The notes beneath the pieces were generated by a model. The model worked only from the letters and a program-made list of their open reading frames with translations. It was not told where the DNA came from and did not search any database. Of a DNA stretch of 64,000 bases, positions 35,936 through 47,197 are shown piece after piece (within the stretch, counting starts at the first letter, position 1; each line of letters begins with the position of its first letter). The position numbers and the translations under genes are program-made. Source of the stretch: Puccinellia tenuiflora (Eukaryota > Streptophyta > Magnoliopsida > Poales > Poaceae); the NCBI GenBank assembly GCA_012064385.1, contig QRDG01000919.1, positions 310,001-374,000 of the forward strand, in the 5' to 3' direction.

Positions 35936-36161
35936 TATCAATATAAAAGGCAAAGCTTTCGCCTCGTTTCGAAAAAAAAAACACTGCCGCAGCAGCACGG
36001 GCACAAACACCCCCTTAACGCTGCTGCCCTTGCTTAAAATGATATGCTAATCAAGTATGTTTCAGTTGCATTTCTATCCTGTTCCCATGATTGACTATTC
36101 CTATTCCTTCATTTTCAGATCTATACCAATCAGAGAAGATGTCTGCCTCTGGAAATTTCAC
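35936..36161 (+). other. Flank with an exon-like end interrupted by a retroposon
   Basis: Just after the Helitron end a short stem (GGCAAAGC/GCTTTCGCC) and an A run (35970-35979) occur. Further on, a good 3' splice site (CATTTTCAG, ending 36118) opens a 43-base exon-like stretch before the retroposon. The host gene is not recognised. Confidence 0.3.
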
Positions 36162-37314
36162 TCACGGCTCACATCACCACCACCCCCCCCCCCCGACGCC
36201 CTCGGGGGGAACCCTAGCCGCCGCCGCTCCGGATCCCCGACCTCCCCCTTCGCATCGCCGCCGTCGGAGGGGAGCCGGCGAAAAGCGCCGCGTGCTCCCC
36301 TGGGAAGGTGGCGGCGGGGCGGTGCCTTTCTCTCGCGTCTATTCCCGGGGCGCTTTCCATGGCGACGGGACGGCGGCGTTGGTGCGGCTGCTCGGAGACG
36401 GGCCGTCGACGGAGACGTGGTGTGGCCGGCGTGCCGGCGTGGAGTCGAGGGTGCCTGCGGCGAGCTCGGCGCCCGTGCGGGCTCGATCTGGGCCGCGCGG
36501 GCCCGATCTGGGCTGCCCGGGCCACGCCTCCTCCTGCGCAACGGCTGCCCGGCGGCGTTGCTGCCCCCCTAGCGTGGCTAGCCGCCGCTCAGCTGGGGCT
36601 GCTCTCGGCTCCGGTGGAGGTGGAGTGGAACACGATGCTACAACGACGACAACGACGACGACAATGTGTTGCTGCGGCGGCGGTTCGGTACTGCAGTGGT
36701 TGCGGGGCTTTGGTAGGGTGGCGTCTTGCCTGCTCTCCGGCAAGTCGGGCGTCCACCGCGTGGGCTGCGTGTAGTCGGCGTTTGGGAGGCGGCAATTCGG
36801 ACGAAAATCCTGCCCAAATTGTGTTGGTGCCGGTGAAGATGGCGCCTTCGGGCGTCGTTTTTTCCTCCTTGGAGGCTGTACCGTGAAGCGCCGTCATCCC
36901 TTCATCCTCGACGTGTTGTCTCCCGATGGAAACTAAGATTCGGCGTGCCGAATGGGCGATGGCGGCGTCTTGACGTCGCTCCTTTGTTGAAAGCATCGCT
37001 TCGGAGAAAAGACTCGATGCTCCATGATTGGGTACGTCAAATCCTGCCTTTCGCTTGCCGATCTTCTAGGCGCTTTTGAGTGTTGGGTACGTCAGCTTGG
37101 GTAGTCGAGTTCAAGTGGTCGTTCTTTGGGTGGTTGTCGGTGTTGATCGAGACGCGGTCTCGTTGCTCCTGTTGAGCAGAGCATGTCTGTTGTTGTGGTT
37201 GTAGAGTGTGTGTGGTTGCTAATCGTTGGATTGGCGTTGTAGCCATTCTTTGGCATTCTCGTTAAGCTTAATATAATAACGCGCAGATCTCCTGCGGGTT
37301 CTCGAAAAAAAAAA
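36162..37314 (+). mobile_element. Poly(A) retroposon with 10-bp TSD
   Basis: Flanked by GAAATTTCAC at 36152-36161 and 37315-37324 and ending in AAAAAAAAAA (37305-37314). The first 700 bases are very GC-rich and the rest is T/G-rich, ending in an AATATAATAACGCG-type tail like other grass LINE 3' ends. No reverse transcriptase is present, so it is a non-autonomous LINE-derived retroposon or a retro-copied transcript. ORFs of up to 227 codons in several frames here are composition artefacts. Confidence 0.8.
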
Positions 37315-37324
37315 GAAATTTCAC

Positions 37325-37969
37325 ACACCGTGTCGTGTGAATTCCACGGCCACGCCCACGGTGACCAGCAGATCCCCCACAAACCACGGTACACGTCCGC
37401 AGTTCCTCTGCACGACTCCGCGAGACCACGACGGCAGCACCGCTCTGCCCAAGCCCAAGGATCTCTCGCGTCTTTTGTCAAACCCGAAATCCCCGCTCCA
37501 CAATATCTCAACGAACCAGGTCCTCATGCGCCACTCTCTGTAGCCTACACCTCCCTCCCCCGGAGACCAAAAACCTCTTCCTCCTTCGCAAGCAGCCGTA
37601 GACCCCGTCCACCCAGCCGCAACCCCGCCGTTTCTGGAGACGACAACCCGTGACGATACTCGTCACCCGAGGGCAGGAAGCCCGGCCTCCAGTCCAGAAA
37701 CCCACCACCACCACCGCCGTTCCCCACCACCACCACCACCAGCCGCTTCGCTGAATCGAAGTCCGCACCGCACCAACCACCGCCCCCCAGATCTAGCCCG
37801 CCCCCCGCCAACGTGTTGCCCCTCGATTCGGCGCGTCCCCTGACCTGGCCTCGTGCCGGAGAGGCAGCGCGCGGCCTCAAATCTGGGAGATTTATTCGCC
37901 AGCTCCCCCTTCTCCTCCTCCTCCTGGTAGCAGCAGCCGCGAGTCTTGCTCCCGTTGCCGGCCGGCACG
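37325..37969 (+). promoter_or_regulatory. Promoter and C-rich 5' UTR of the glycosyltransferase gene
   Basis: C/A-rich, GC-rich upstream region with CTCC and CCACCA runs close to the ATG. No TATA box could be chosen with confidence. The retroposon upstream ends 655 bases before the start codon and may have displaced the original distal promoter. Confidence 0.4.
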
Positions 37970-40156
37970 ATGCAGGCGCGGGTGGCGTCCATGGAGGACA
38001 TGAAGGAGGCGAGGCTGGCGCAGGGCAGGCTCTTCCCGACAGGGATGCTCAAGGTCTTCGTCGGCTTCCTCTTCCTCGGCGTCGGCCTCTCCGCCGTCGG
38101 CATGTACATGGCGCGCCACACGCTCGCCGCCGCCGCGCCCGCCCTCTTCCGCCCCTGCCTCGGGGCCTCCGCCTCCGCCTCCGCATCGGAGGAGGAGCTC
38201 GACGTGCTCGAGCGATGGACGCGGCCCCCGGCGCGCGCGCGCCACGCCATGACGGACGAGGAGCTGCTGTGGCGCGCCTCCTTCGCGCCGCGCGTGCGCC
38301 GGTACCCGTTCCCCCGCGTGCCCAAGGTGGCCTTCATGTTCCTCACGCGCGGCCCGCTGCCGCTGGCGCCGCTCTGGGAGCGCTTCTTCCGTGGCCACCA
38401 GGGCCGTTACTCCATCTACGTCCACGCCCTGCCCTCCTACCGGGGCAACTTCACCTCCGACTCCGTCTTCTACAATCGGCAGATCACCAGTAAGGTTAGC
38501 TCTCCTCTCGCGTGCTCGACAGCTTGCCCCCCATGACGTAGCAGACTAGTAGTGTGATCCGACACTCAACTTAGCAACAGGCTGTTTTAGTATGATACTA
38601 GCTGGGGGCTTGCCTATTCACGCGGATGTAGTGAGACCAATCGGCAACTGCCAAGATTGCACATTGAGCTGTACTTTACGGTTCCTCTGTGATTGCGTAC
38701 GTGATTTGGCCTTCTAATGCATCCCACAGCAACATTTATAAGGTATGGAATATTGGTACACTGAACTGAACTGTGGTGCTACTTACTAGTCACTACTGTA
38801 AGGAACCTGGAACTAATGCACTTGTTAGTCCCATGGAATGTTGCCATTCCATCCTGATGCTTTTACCAAGCTTAGACACTGCACACCTAGTTGCTGATTT
38901 GGGTTACTGAACTGGAAGAATACAAATTTGAGAGTTCTTGGCAGTGACGATTTCTGAGCTTGTTATTTCGGCAGGTTTTTATTTAGAGTATGCAAAAGAA
39001 AATGACGGCATAACAGTGTACTTCTATGCCTACATGATGTGAACCAGATCCGTGTTACTATATTACAACCTTACTCTGGGGCAATAGTCTTAAATCAGTA
39101 ACCGGTATCTGATCTTTCATCCATCTAGTAGCGACTATGCAGGCAAGGCAGCCTAACCGTAGTTCTGGTCAAGAAGGAATTGTTTGCCTTCTGACAGGTA
39201 AGAAACAGCTCTACTAGGCCATATGCCGGCCGCATACAGGGATGAGTTATAAGTTCATTTTAGGCCCCTAGCTGTACCTGCTTTAGAGTCCCCTGAATCT
39301 TCCCGTTGCATTATAAGTTCGAGGTAGACCTCCAAGAACTGTTTTCTCCCAGAAACCCTATGGCCTTCTCTTTCAGGATTTCCACATATCTAGTAGTAAT
39401 TTGGCAACACTCCCATGTCGGAAGAGTTGAATTTTTCTGTAGCTTCCCTGTTGTGTTGAGAACTTGAGAACCTGAGTGCCTGACATTAATATGTGATCTG
39501 CTTGCTGCTTACAGGTTACAGAATGGGGTCAGATGAGTATGTGTGATGCTGAGAGACGCCTGCTGGCAAATGCTTTGCTGGATATATCTAATGAGTGGTT
39601 TGTGCTTGTGTCCGAGTCATGCATTCCCATATTTGATTTCAACACCACATACAAATACTTTCAGAATTCAAGTCAAAGCTTTGTCATGGTGTTTGATGAT
39701 CATGGACCATATGGACGGGGCCGGTATAATTATAACATGACCCCTGAGGTTGAGCTCACACAATGGCGCAAAGGCTCGCAATGGTTTGAAGTAGACAGAG
39801 AACTTGGTATCGAAATAATTAAAGACACACGCTACTACCCGAAATTCAAGGAGTTCTGCAGGCCAAATTGTTATGTTGATGAACACTATTTCCCTACTAT
39901 GCTCGCAATTGAAGCTCCGCAGAGCCTTGCTAACAGAAGTGTCACTTGGGTGGATTGGTCCAGAGGCGGTGCGCATCCAGCCACGTTTGGTCGGCGAGAT
40001 ATCACTGAGGAATTCCTGAAAAGGGTTCAAGCAGGACGGACTTGCTTATACAATAATCAAAACTCGACAACATGCTTCCTTTTTGCCCGGAAGTTCGCTC
40101 CAAGTGCGCTGGAGCCGTTGTTAGTGTTAGCACCCACTGTGCTGGGTTATGGTTGA
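37970..40156 (+). CDS. Core-2/I-branching GT14 family glycosyltransferase (BC10/DUF266-like)
   Basis: Two exons, 37970-38494 and 39515-40156, give 388 codons plus stop; the GT..AG intron is 1020 bp. The protein is type II membrane: a short basic N-terminus, a hydrophobic segment at about residues 27-47, then a luminal catalytic domain. Visible family phrases: FLTRGPLPLAPLWERFF, SESCIPIFDFNTTY, YVDEHYFPT and VDWSRGGAHPATFG, and it ends LEPLLVLAPTVLGYG as the family does. Rice BC10 and relatives act in the Golgi on wall polymers or arabinogalactan-type glycans; the exact acceptor is unknown. The ATG is chosen because MQARV is the usual start. Full length, no break. Confidence 0.93.
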
Positions 40157-40729
40157 TGTATCCTTTAACAGGTGCCCCCCGTAAGTTTTGATATAGATCA
40201 GGGTAGGTTTTACATGTGTGGAGGCAAGGGCTAGTTCTTATGGATGACAACCTGTACAATGCCCACATCATTATACACAAATTTGTACTATTATTTTGTA
40301 CAGTAACCTGACAGTGGACAAGAGAGCTTTTCTCTTGGACTATTGTGGCTGTATATCTTTTGTTAATCAGAATGTATTACTAGAAATCTGTTGGGGGCAA
40401 ATGTTTGAGTTAAAGGCAAGTGTTCTTTTTTCTTCTAATCTAAGGCCTGAAAATAAATATAAAATGGAGACACCTGAAAAGTAAAAGTGTTGAATAGAAG
40501 AAAGTAAAACATATTAAACGGTCTTGTCTTGTGAAGGGCCCAAAACCTAAGCAGTACTGCATCTGGTCAGAATTGCCCTTGTCTGTTTCCATCCAGAGAA
40601 AACCCGTGGCCCTTGTCCAATCCAGGAGTTCCGCAACCTGAAGACATTTCCATATAGGAATTGAGAGAGCACACAGGAGAGCAAGCGAGAGCGTCATCTC
40701 ATTCAGTGGCTCAGCCTCCAGGTAAACTG
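40157..40729 (+). other. 3' UTR of the glycosyltransferase and upstream region of the tandem gene
   Basis: After the stop, AT-rich sequence with an AATAAATATAAAA motif at about 40451 may hold the polyadenylation signal. From about 40530 the sequence matches the upstream region of the second tandem copy (about 41995 on; shared CATCCAGAGAAAA, TGGCCCTTGTCCAATCCAGG), so it belongs to the duplicated unit. Confidence 0.5.
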
Positions 40730-41619
40730 ATGGACTCAATCAGAAGGCCAGTCACAGCAGCTTCATCTCTTCATCAGTCAGCAGCAAATCATCTCCAGCC
40801 ACTGGTCACCTTGGCTCGGAGGAATGGAGTTAGCAGGAGGTACCTCCTCACTGTGCTGACATCAGCTGCGGCCATACCTGAGGCTAGTGAATCAAGAAAG
40901 GCTCTATTGCAAGGTATGTAAGCATCTGGTCCGAGTTTCCGGGTTTATGGCTCAAACGATGTTTGTGGTCGGTTTGCTGCTCACCTTGGATAGATAAATT
41001 AATTCTGCGTGCATATGTGTAGATTATGTGAAGAGATCAAAGGAAAACAAAGAGAAGAATGACAAGGAGGTATGTGGCCTTCCTTCGATTTTTTCCCCTT
41101 TGTATCCCCATCATGGCTAACGGAAGAAGACTTGCTTCTGCTTTGAGTCAGTAATCTATCTACACTTCACTATTGAAGAATGACCTTTTTTCAACTATTC
41201 ATTTGAGTCCATATGCTCCAATTTCATTGCTTCGGTCGCTTTATACCTATTTTCCCTTTGCCTTCTCATTTTTCATGATAAACTTCAGGGAAGTTTGACC
41301 TTTGCCATCTGCGAATGCATCCGACGCATTTAAATATGACTATTATACTAGTTTATTTAAGTCTCGGGTTAATTCAGTTGCAGCCTATTGATAGTGGCAA
41401 TTTTATCACCAAGTTTACTGCAGTAACAAATTGATCAAGAGGAATCGTGGTTGCAACTAAATCTGTGTTTTTTTTATATTCCAGAGGCGGGATGACGTCT
41501 ACAAGAGGAATTACAAGGATTATTTCGGTTTCATGGAAGGCCCGGTTAGAGAGAAGAAAGAGGAGGAGCTCACGGAGTCGGAGAAAGGAATTCTTGCATG
41601 GCTTGACAAGAACAAGTAG
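40730..41619 (+). CDS. Small PsaN-like thylakoid protein, tandem copy 1
   Basis: Exons 40730-40913, 41023-41069 and 41485-41619 give 121 codons plus stop. The N-terminal third looks like a transit peptide. It is followed by SRRYLLTVLTSAAAIPEA, a twin-arginine and hydrophobic stretch like a thylakoid-lumen signal with an AxA-type cleavage site. The mature part is charged: DYVKRSKENKEKNDKE, then YKRNYKDYFGFMEG, ending LAWLDKNK. The KSKxNKxxNDKxR pattern resembles photosystem I subunit N and its small plant relatives, so a lumenal role near PSI is my best guess; the family link is from memory and unproven. Splice sites are canonical and the frame is open. Copy 2 lies 1.46 kb downstream with identical exon lengths. 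Confidence 0.75.
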
Positions 41620-41810
41620 CTACTGGGCACGAGAGGGCCTCACCAATCAAATAACTGAAACAGATTGTATAGGAAAATTCCTTCCACGGTGAAGTTCTCA
41701 GGGAGTTAATAAGCTTAGCATTTAGCAACACAATTGGCGCCAAATCTTGCTGGATGTAATACCGGAAATGCAAGAATTCCAATCCAGGATTCCTTTCACG
41801 GTGGTCATGG

Positions 41811-41945
41811 TCCCTGAGTATCAAAATATATGGTCTAAAAATAAGAACTATAATGTAATACCACTGTGATCAAGAGGAATCTTAGCATTTAGCTCCCTGA
41901 GTATCAAAATATATGGTCTAAAAATAAGAACTATAATGTAATACC
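41811..41945 (+). repeat. 52-bp perfect direct repeat between the tandem genes
   Basis: The segment 41811-41862 (TCCCTGAGTATCAAAATATA...) is repeated without mismatch at 41894-41945, period 83. The spacer holds AAGAGGAATC and TTAGCATTT words that also occur near each gene's end, suggesting recent local slippage at the duplication junction. Confidence 0.9.
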
Positions 41946-42187
41946 GGAAAATCAGAAAAGGTTAAATGGAAGAACCAGTCTGACATGTGACTGGTCCAAA
42001 ACCTACGCTGTGCTGCATATGGTCAGATTTGCCCCTGTCTGCTTCCATCCAGAGAAAAACCTGTGGCCCTTGTCCAATCCAGGATTTCCAGATATCAAGT
42101 AGTAGCAACCTGGCGACATCTCCTTAGGAATGAAGAGAGCACGCTGGACAGTCATCTCATCCCATGGCTCAGCCTCCAGGTAAACTG

Positions 42188-43138
42188 ATGGACACAATCA
42201 GAAGGCCAGTCACAGCAGCTTCATCTCTTCATCAATCGGTGGCAAATCATCTCCAGCCACTGGTCACCTTGGCTCAGAGGAATGGAGTTAGCAGGAGGTG
42301 CCTCCTCACTCTACTGACATCCGCTGCAGCCATACCGGAGGCTAGTGAATCTAGAAAGGCCCTATTGCAAGGTTTGTAAGCATCTGGTCCGATTTTTCAT
42401 GTTTATGGGGGCAACTGGTATTTGTGGTTGGTTTGCTGCTCACCTTGGATAGATAAATAATTCTGCCTGCATATGTGTAGATTATGTGAAGAGATCAAAG
42501 GAAAACAAGGAAAAGAATGACAAGGAGGTATGTGGCTTTCCTTCGATTTTTTCCTTGGTATCCCGCCATGGCTAATGGAAGAACACCTCTGCTTTTGTTT
42601 TGAGTCAATAATTTATGCGCATTTCTCTATTAAATCATTAGATTTTTTCGAACTACTCATTTGGTCGATATGCTCCAATTTCATTGCTTCACTTGCTTTA
42701 TACCGATTGTCACTTTGCCTTTTCATTTCAAATGAGTGTTGTAATTTACTACTCTTATTCGTTGTACATATTTCAGTTCGTTGGTTTTGTGTGATTTAAA
42801 TAGTTAACGTTGTGCCATCTGCAAGCGCATCCTACACAGCTAAATACAACAATCACACTAGTTCAAGTCTCATGTGAATTCAGCTGCAGCCTCTTCATAG
42901 TGGCGATGTTATCACTATAAGTTTACCGAAGCTAGGAACAAACTATTGAGAAGAGGGTTTTCGCCCTGGTTGCAACTAATTCTGTGCTTATCTCACATTC
43001 CAGAGGCTGGATGACTTCTACAAGAGGAATTACAAAGACTATTTTGGTTTCATCGAAGGCTCGGTTAGAGAGAAGAAAGCGGAGGAGCTCACGGAGTCGG
43101 AGAAAGGAATTCTCGCGTGGCTTGACAAGAACAAGTAG
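42188..43138 (+). CDS. Small PsaN-like thylakoid protein, tandem copy 2
   Basis: Exons 42188-42371, 42481-42527 and 43004-43138 give 121 codons plus stop, with the same exon lengths and phases as copy 1. It differs at only about a dozen residues (for example RRCLLTLL for RRYLLTVL, LDDFYKRN for RDDVYKRN, IEGSV for MEGPV). All key features (twin Arg, AxA site, charged mature part) are kept. The LDDFYKRN wording looks closer to the general family pattern, so copy 2 may be the more conserved one. Introns align over most of their length with copy 1. Confidence 0.75.
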
Positions 43139-43487
43139 CCTTTTGATCACGAGAGGGGCACGCCAACCAAATAGCTGAATCAGCGTTTGTATAGGGAAGT
43201 TTGTTCCGCGGTGAAGTTCTCAACGAGTTGCTTAGCATTTAGCACCTCACTTTCTTCTAAAGCTGGTGCAGCTCGTTCTGTTTCATCGTTGTTATCTCAA
43301 TCTGTGCAGCAGCATTACTCATTGCTTGATCTGATAGTATGATCCAATTTTGAAGATTCCGGGACAGAGAAATAGGGAAAAATCTTCCATCTCGAATTCC
43401 CAATTCATACATTACTACCTCACAAAACAAATGAAAAGCTAAAATCAATGGCATGGGTAACAAACAAAATGGTATAGGCACTTACTT
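43139..43487 (+). other. 3' flank of tandem copy 2
   Basis: The first 90 bases parallel the 3' flank of copy 1 (GGTGAAGTTCTCA...). The rest holds no gene. It ends in the TSD of the small retroposon that follows. Confidence 0.5.
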
Positions 43488-43591
43488 TTTTTCTGTGAAA
43501 TTTCACCCATCTATTAATAATCATCAATGACAGTACAAAGAGGACCAAAAGTAATAAAAATTACAAATAGGCCACTAGACCACCTCCTAGA
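43488..43591 (-). mobile_element. 104-bp 5'-truncated LINE-type insertion
   Basis: Flanked by the 14-bp direct repeat ATAGGCACTTACTT (43474-43487 and 43592-43605). It begins with a T run on the plus strand, i.e. a poly(A) tail on the minus strand. Such short, tailed inserts with long TSDs are typical of LINE-driven retrotransposition with severe 5' truncation. Confidence 0.8.
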
Positions 43592-43825
43592 ATAGGCACT
43601 TACTTGAAGAATGGGGAATATATACTACCCTGATTAGTACTAGTACTAGTAGTAACCACGAGTAGATGAGTGCAACCGTATCCCAGAATGACTGAAAAGT
43701 GAAAATACACATTGCTCTTCTGCTTGTTTCTTGGCAAATCAAAATTAGTTGGTGGAAAAGCAGCACATAATATCATTATAACAGAAAATTAATAGGGTTG
43801 CAGTCTCAGATTGCTATCTCTACAG

Positions 43826-44169
43826 CAGTGGCGGACCCAGAAAAAAAAATGAAGGGTGGGCACACTTTAAAAAAAATATCACGCAGCGACAATTTTTTTT
43901 TGCAAACGAAAAAATACTAATGATCGCTTATGAAACTAAGTATATTTATAGAATATGTGTACACATACAACGATCGCACCTGTTGGCTAGCCCAACTTCG
44001 TGTGCTTCCTCCCATTTTAGAGGTGGCGGGTTCGAGTCGTGCGTAGTACAATTAATTTTTGACGCACAGAACGAGTTAAATGTGTCAGATCTGAACAAAA
44101 TAATAGGGGTATTCAAAAATTTGCCCAGAATTCTGGGTGGGCCACGGCCCACCCCTGGGTCCGCCCCTA
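43826..44169. mobile_element. hAT-type MITE with 8-bp TSD
   Basis: 344 bp with terminal inverted repeats CAGTGGCGGACCCAG / CTGGGTCCGCCCCTA and the 8-bp TSD CTCTACAG on both sides (43818-43825, 44170-44177). An 8-bp TSD and CAGTGGCGGA-type ends fit hAT. The interior holds GGGTTCGAGTC, which looks like a Pol III B box, but no A box at proper spacing. There is no ORF of its own. Confidence 0.88.
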
Positions 44170-44211
44170 CTCTACAGACTAGGATGTTTGCTCAACTAGT
44201 CTCACATGCTT

Positions 44212-44327
44212 CTAGCCACCGCCAAATCGGCTGGCGGCGCCGATGGTGAAACCACAGGCTGCAGTGAGCACATCATGTATGCCCAGCAGCGGAGCCGGCA
44301 GGTCGGACCCATGGTAGACATTGGAGT
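44212..44327 (-). pseudogene. C-terminal piece of a split F-box/DUF295-type gene
   Basis: On the minus strand this continues in frame from the piece at 50760-51215 across Copia B and reads about 38 codons to a TAG at 44212-44214. It was cut off when Copia B inserted; the TSD GGAGT (44323-44327 and 50760-50764) marks the cut. No domain of its own. Confidence 0.6.
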
Positions 44328-44463
44328 TGTTAACTGACCAACTGATGTATTGCAATGAGAGTAATGTACACTAGTTACATGGGCCAACTTGGGCCAGGCT
44401 GGAATACTTTGGGCTAGCTATAACTAACAGGATGCATACATATTCTAACACCCCCCTTCAAGC

Positions 44464-45613
44464 TCAAGGTGGATCTGAGACATTGAGTTTGAGAATATGA
44501 AGCCTATGTTGTTCTCTAGTTTGAGATTTTGTGAAGAAATCTGCAAGTTGAAGCTCCGATGGAACATATTCGAGATGAATGGTTGATTGCTGACAATGAG
44601 AGCGTGTGAAGAAAGCATCCACCCCAATATGCTTGGTTAGCTCATGCTTGACTGGATCATTTGCAATATGTATAGCGGCTGTGCTGTCACAAAGAATGGT
44701 TGTGGGTGCATCACATGAGACACCAAAATCAGCCAATAACCAACGAAGCCACACAATCTCTGATGTAGTAGTAGACAATGCTCGAAGTTCGGCCTCAGCA
44801 CTAGAGCGAGACACTACAGTCTGTTTCTTTGACTTCCATGCAATAAGAGAGGTGCCAAGAAAGAGACAATAACCAGTGACAGAGCGATGGTCAACAGGAC
44901 CACTCGCCCAAGTGGAGTCAGAGTAAGCATGAAGCTGGAGCTGATTTGTGCGAGCATAAAACAATCGGCGAGATGATGTTCCCCTCAAGTATCGAAGAAC
45001 ACAAAGCAAGTGACTATAATGAACTGAGGTAGGAGCACAAACAAACTGACTCAGGATGTGGACTGCATGAGCAATGTCTGGTCTTGTCACAGTGAGGTAC
45101 ACAAGGCTGCCTACAAGGTGACGATAGGGAGAGGGGTCCTCAAGAGGAATGCCATCAGTAGAACGCAACTGCAGCTGGAGTTCCATGGGTGTCATACCAA
45201 TATGAGTATCAGTAAGACTTGAGCGTGCAATCAAAATCCTGAGTATAGCGAGACTGAGAAATATAGTAACCATCATCTGTGCAATCAACCTCAATTCCCA
45301 AAAAATAACTGAGAGACCCCAGATCTGACATCTTGAATTGCTCACTCAGCTTCCTTTTAACAAAGGCGATGTACTTCTGATCATCTCCAGTAATCAACAT
45401 GTCATCCACATAGAGCAAAAGCAAAGTCCGACCACGGTCAGAGGTATGAATGAAAAGTGCAGGGTCATGTTTTCTGGAAGAGAAACCAGCAGCTCGAACC
45501 ACAGAACTGAAACGCTCAAACCAAGCATGAGGGGCTTGCTTAAGCCCATAAAGTGCCTTGCGGAGGCGACAAACATGACCAGATGGGGCCTCAACACCCG
45601 GAGGTGGCTGCAT
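44464..45613 (-). pseudogene. Copia B reverse transcriptase (3' part) and RNase H
   Basis: The frames 45613-45209 and 45345-44464 overlap. The first has KALYGLKQAPHAWFERF and the catalytic YVDDM motif. The second has the Copia RNase H phrases YSDSTWASGPVD, SSAEAELRAL and the C-terminal LADFFTK. A frame change at about 45230-45345 separates them. Confidence 0.85.
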
Positions 45614-45615
45614 AT

Positions 45616-47192
45616 TGATTGCGTGTTGGGAAGCCCCAAGAGGAAGGTATGATGTTGTGCAGAAGAAGTCTTTCCCTTGATTACAAAACCAAGGTTATCG
45701 AATCCAGTAGGACTTGGAGAAGGCTCTAGCAAGGTGTCAACGGAGCCAGAAAAACTTCTGTTGACGGAAGACTTGGACCTGCACACAATCACTAATAAAC
45801 TACTTTGCCCCAACAAAACAGGGTTGTCAATCTCTCCGGCTTGCCAAACACAAAGAATTAAATGTGTGGATGTAAAATATGATGATGATGAAATATGACC
45901 AGCGAGCAAACAATTATGAAAAGCTATGGAAACGGTTGTAAACAATGTAGGAAAATAGGACCGGGGTCCACAGTTCACTAGAGGTGTCTCTCCAAAAGAT
46001 ATACATGATGGGTAAACAAATTACAACATGGCAATTGACAGAATTGTAGGCACACAACAAGGCTATCATAAAACAATATAGTTCACCGCTTCATCTAATA
46101 TGGGCATTACGTCAAAATACATAGACCGTCATCCAACTGCATCTATGACTAATAATCCACTCTGGGATCGCTATCCAGCATGTCACCCAAAAGTATTAAG
46201 TTGCAAGAAACAGATCACCACAATAAGCAAAGTGCATAATGTAAGCAATGTAGATAACACGAAGAAATCACACCGCTGTTTTCTCCCTAGTGGCAACAAC
46301 ACATCTCTAGCCTTAACCGTTCCTGTCACCGAACTCAGACAAAGAGAGGCATGAACCCACTATCTAGCATGAATACTCCCTCATACAGCACTAAAAATTA
46401 CTCGGCCAAAGCAACCACTAGCATCGGAGAGCATGCAAGATCATAGATAAAGCACACAACTGAACAAAAGTAATGACTTCCACAATTCATCGGATCCATG
46501 CAAACACAATCATGTAGCAGTTACAAATAGATGATCTTGATCATGATAGGCAGCTCACAAGATCTAAACAATGGAGCACAAGAGGGAGAGACAACCATCT
46601 AGCTACTGCTATGGACTCGTAGTCCTGTGGTGGACTACTCACGCATCACTCCGGAGGCAGGCATGGTGATCTAGATGCCTCTAGCGTCGATTCCCCTCTC
46701 CAGTAGGGTGCCGGGAAGAGCTTCAGAACCCCTCAGAATTAGGGTTGGAGATGGTGGCGGACTTGGCGAGTTCTGGTGGATATGATCGGCCTCCTTAGGG
46801 TTTTCGAGACGAAGACGAATCAATAGGCGGAGAGTTGACTCGAGGGGACGCCGGAGGGGGCCAGGTGGGACCCAGCCACGAGTCACCCCTAGGTCGCGGC
46901 CCGGTGGCACCTGGCGGCTGGGTGGCCCCCCTCCGAACGATCTTCGGTCTCCGGGATCCTTTCTGCTTGGAAATAATTCTGGTAAATTTTCAGCGCGTTC
47001 CGAGAAACTTCGCAGAACAACTTTTCTGAAACAAAAAGACAACAGAAAATAGGAACTGGCACTGGGCATCTTGTTAATAGGTTAGTTCCATAAATCATGC
47101 CAAAATGATATAAAACATTGTAAAAACATGTGGCATTGCTATAATATCAAGCATGGAACATCAAAAATTATAGATACGTCTGGGACGTATCA
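45616..47192 (-). mobile_element. Solo LTR inserted in Copia B reverse transcriptase
   Basis: 1577 bp starting TGATACGTCC and ending CGCAATCA on the minus strand, with TSD CATAT (plus strand) at 45611-45615 and 47193-47197. It has no internal domain, so it is a solo LTR left by LTR-LTR recombination. The start and the phrase GCCCAGTGCCAGTTCC resemble LTRs of Triticeae Gypsy families; the exact family is uncertain. Confidence 0.85.
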
Positions 47193-47197
47193 CATAT

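Noticed and set aside
36057..36996. Overlapping ORFs of 100-227 codons on both strands
   Set aside because: They lie inside the GC-rich retroposon bounded by TSDs; no domain, and all frames are similarly open.
37663..38425. Minus-strand ORFs opposite the glycosyltransferase exon 1
   Set aside because: Antisense shadow of a GC-rich coding exon; the plus frame has the family motifs.
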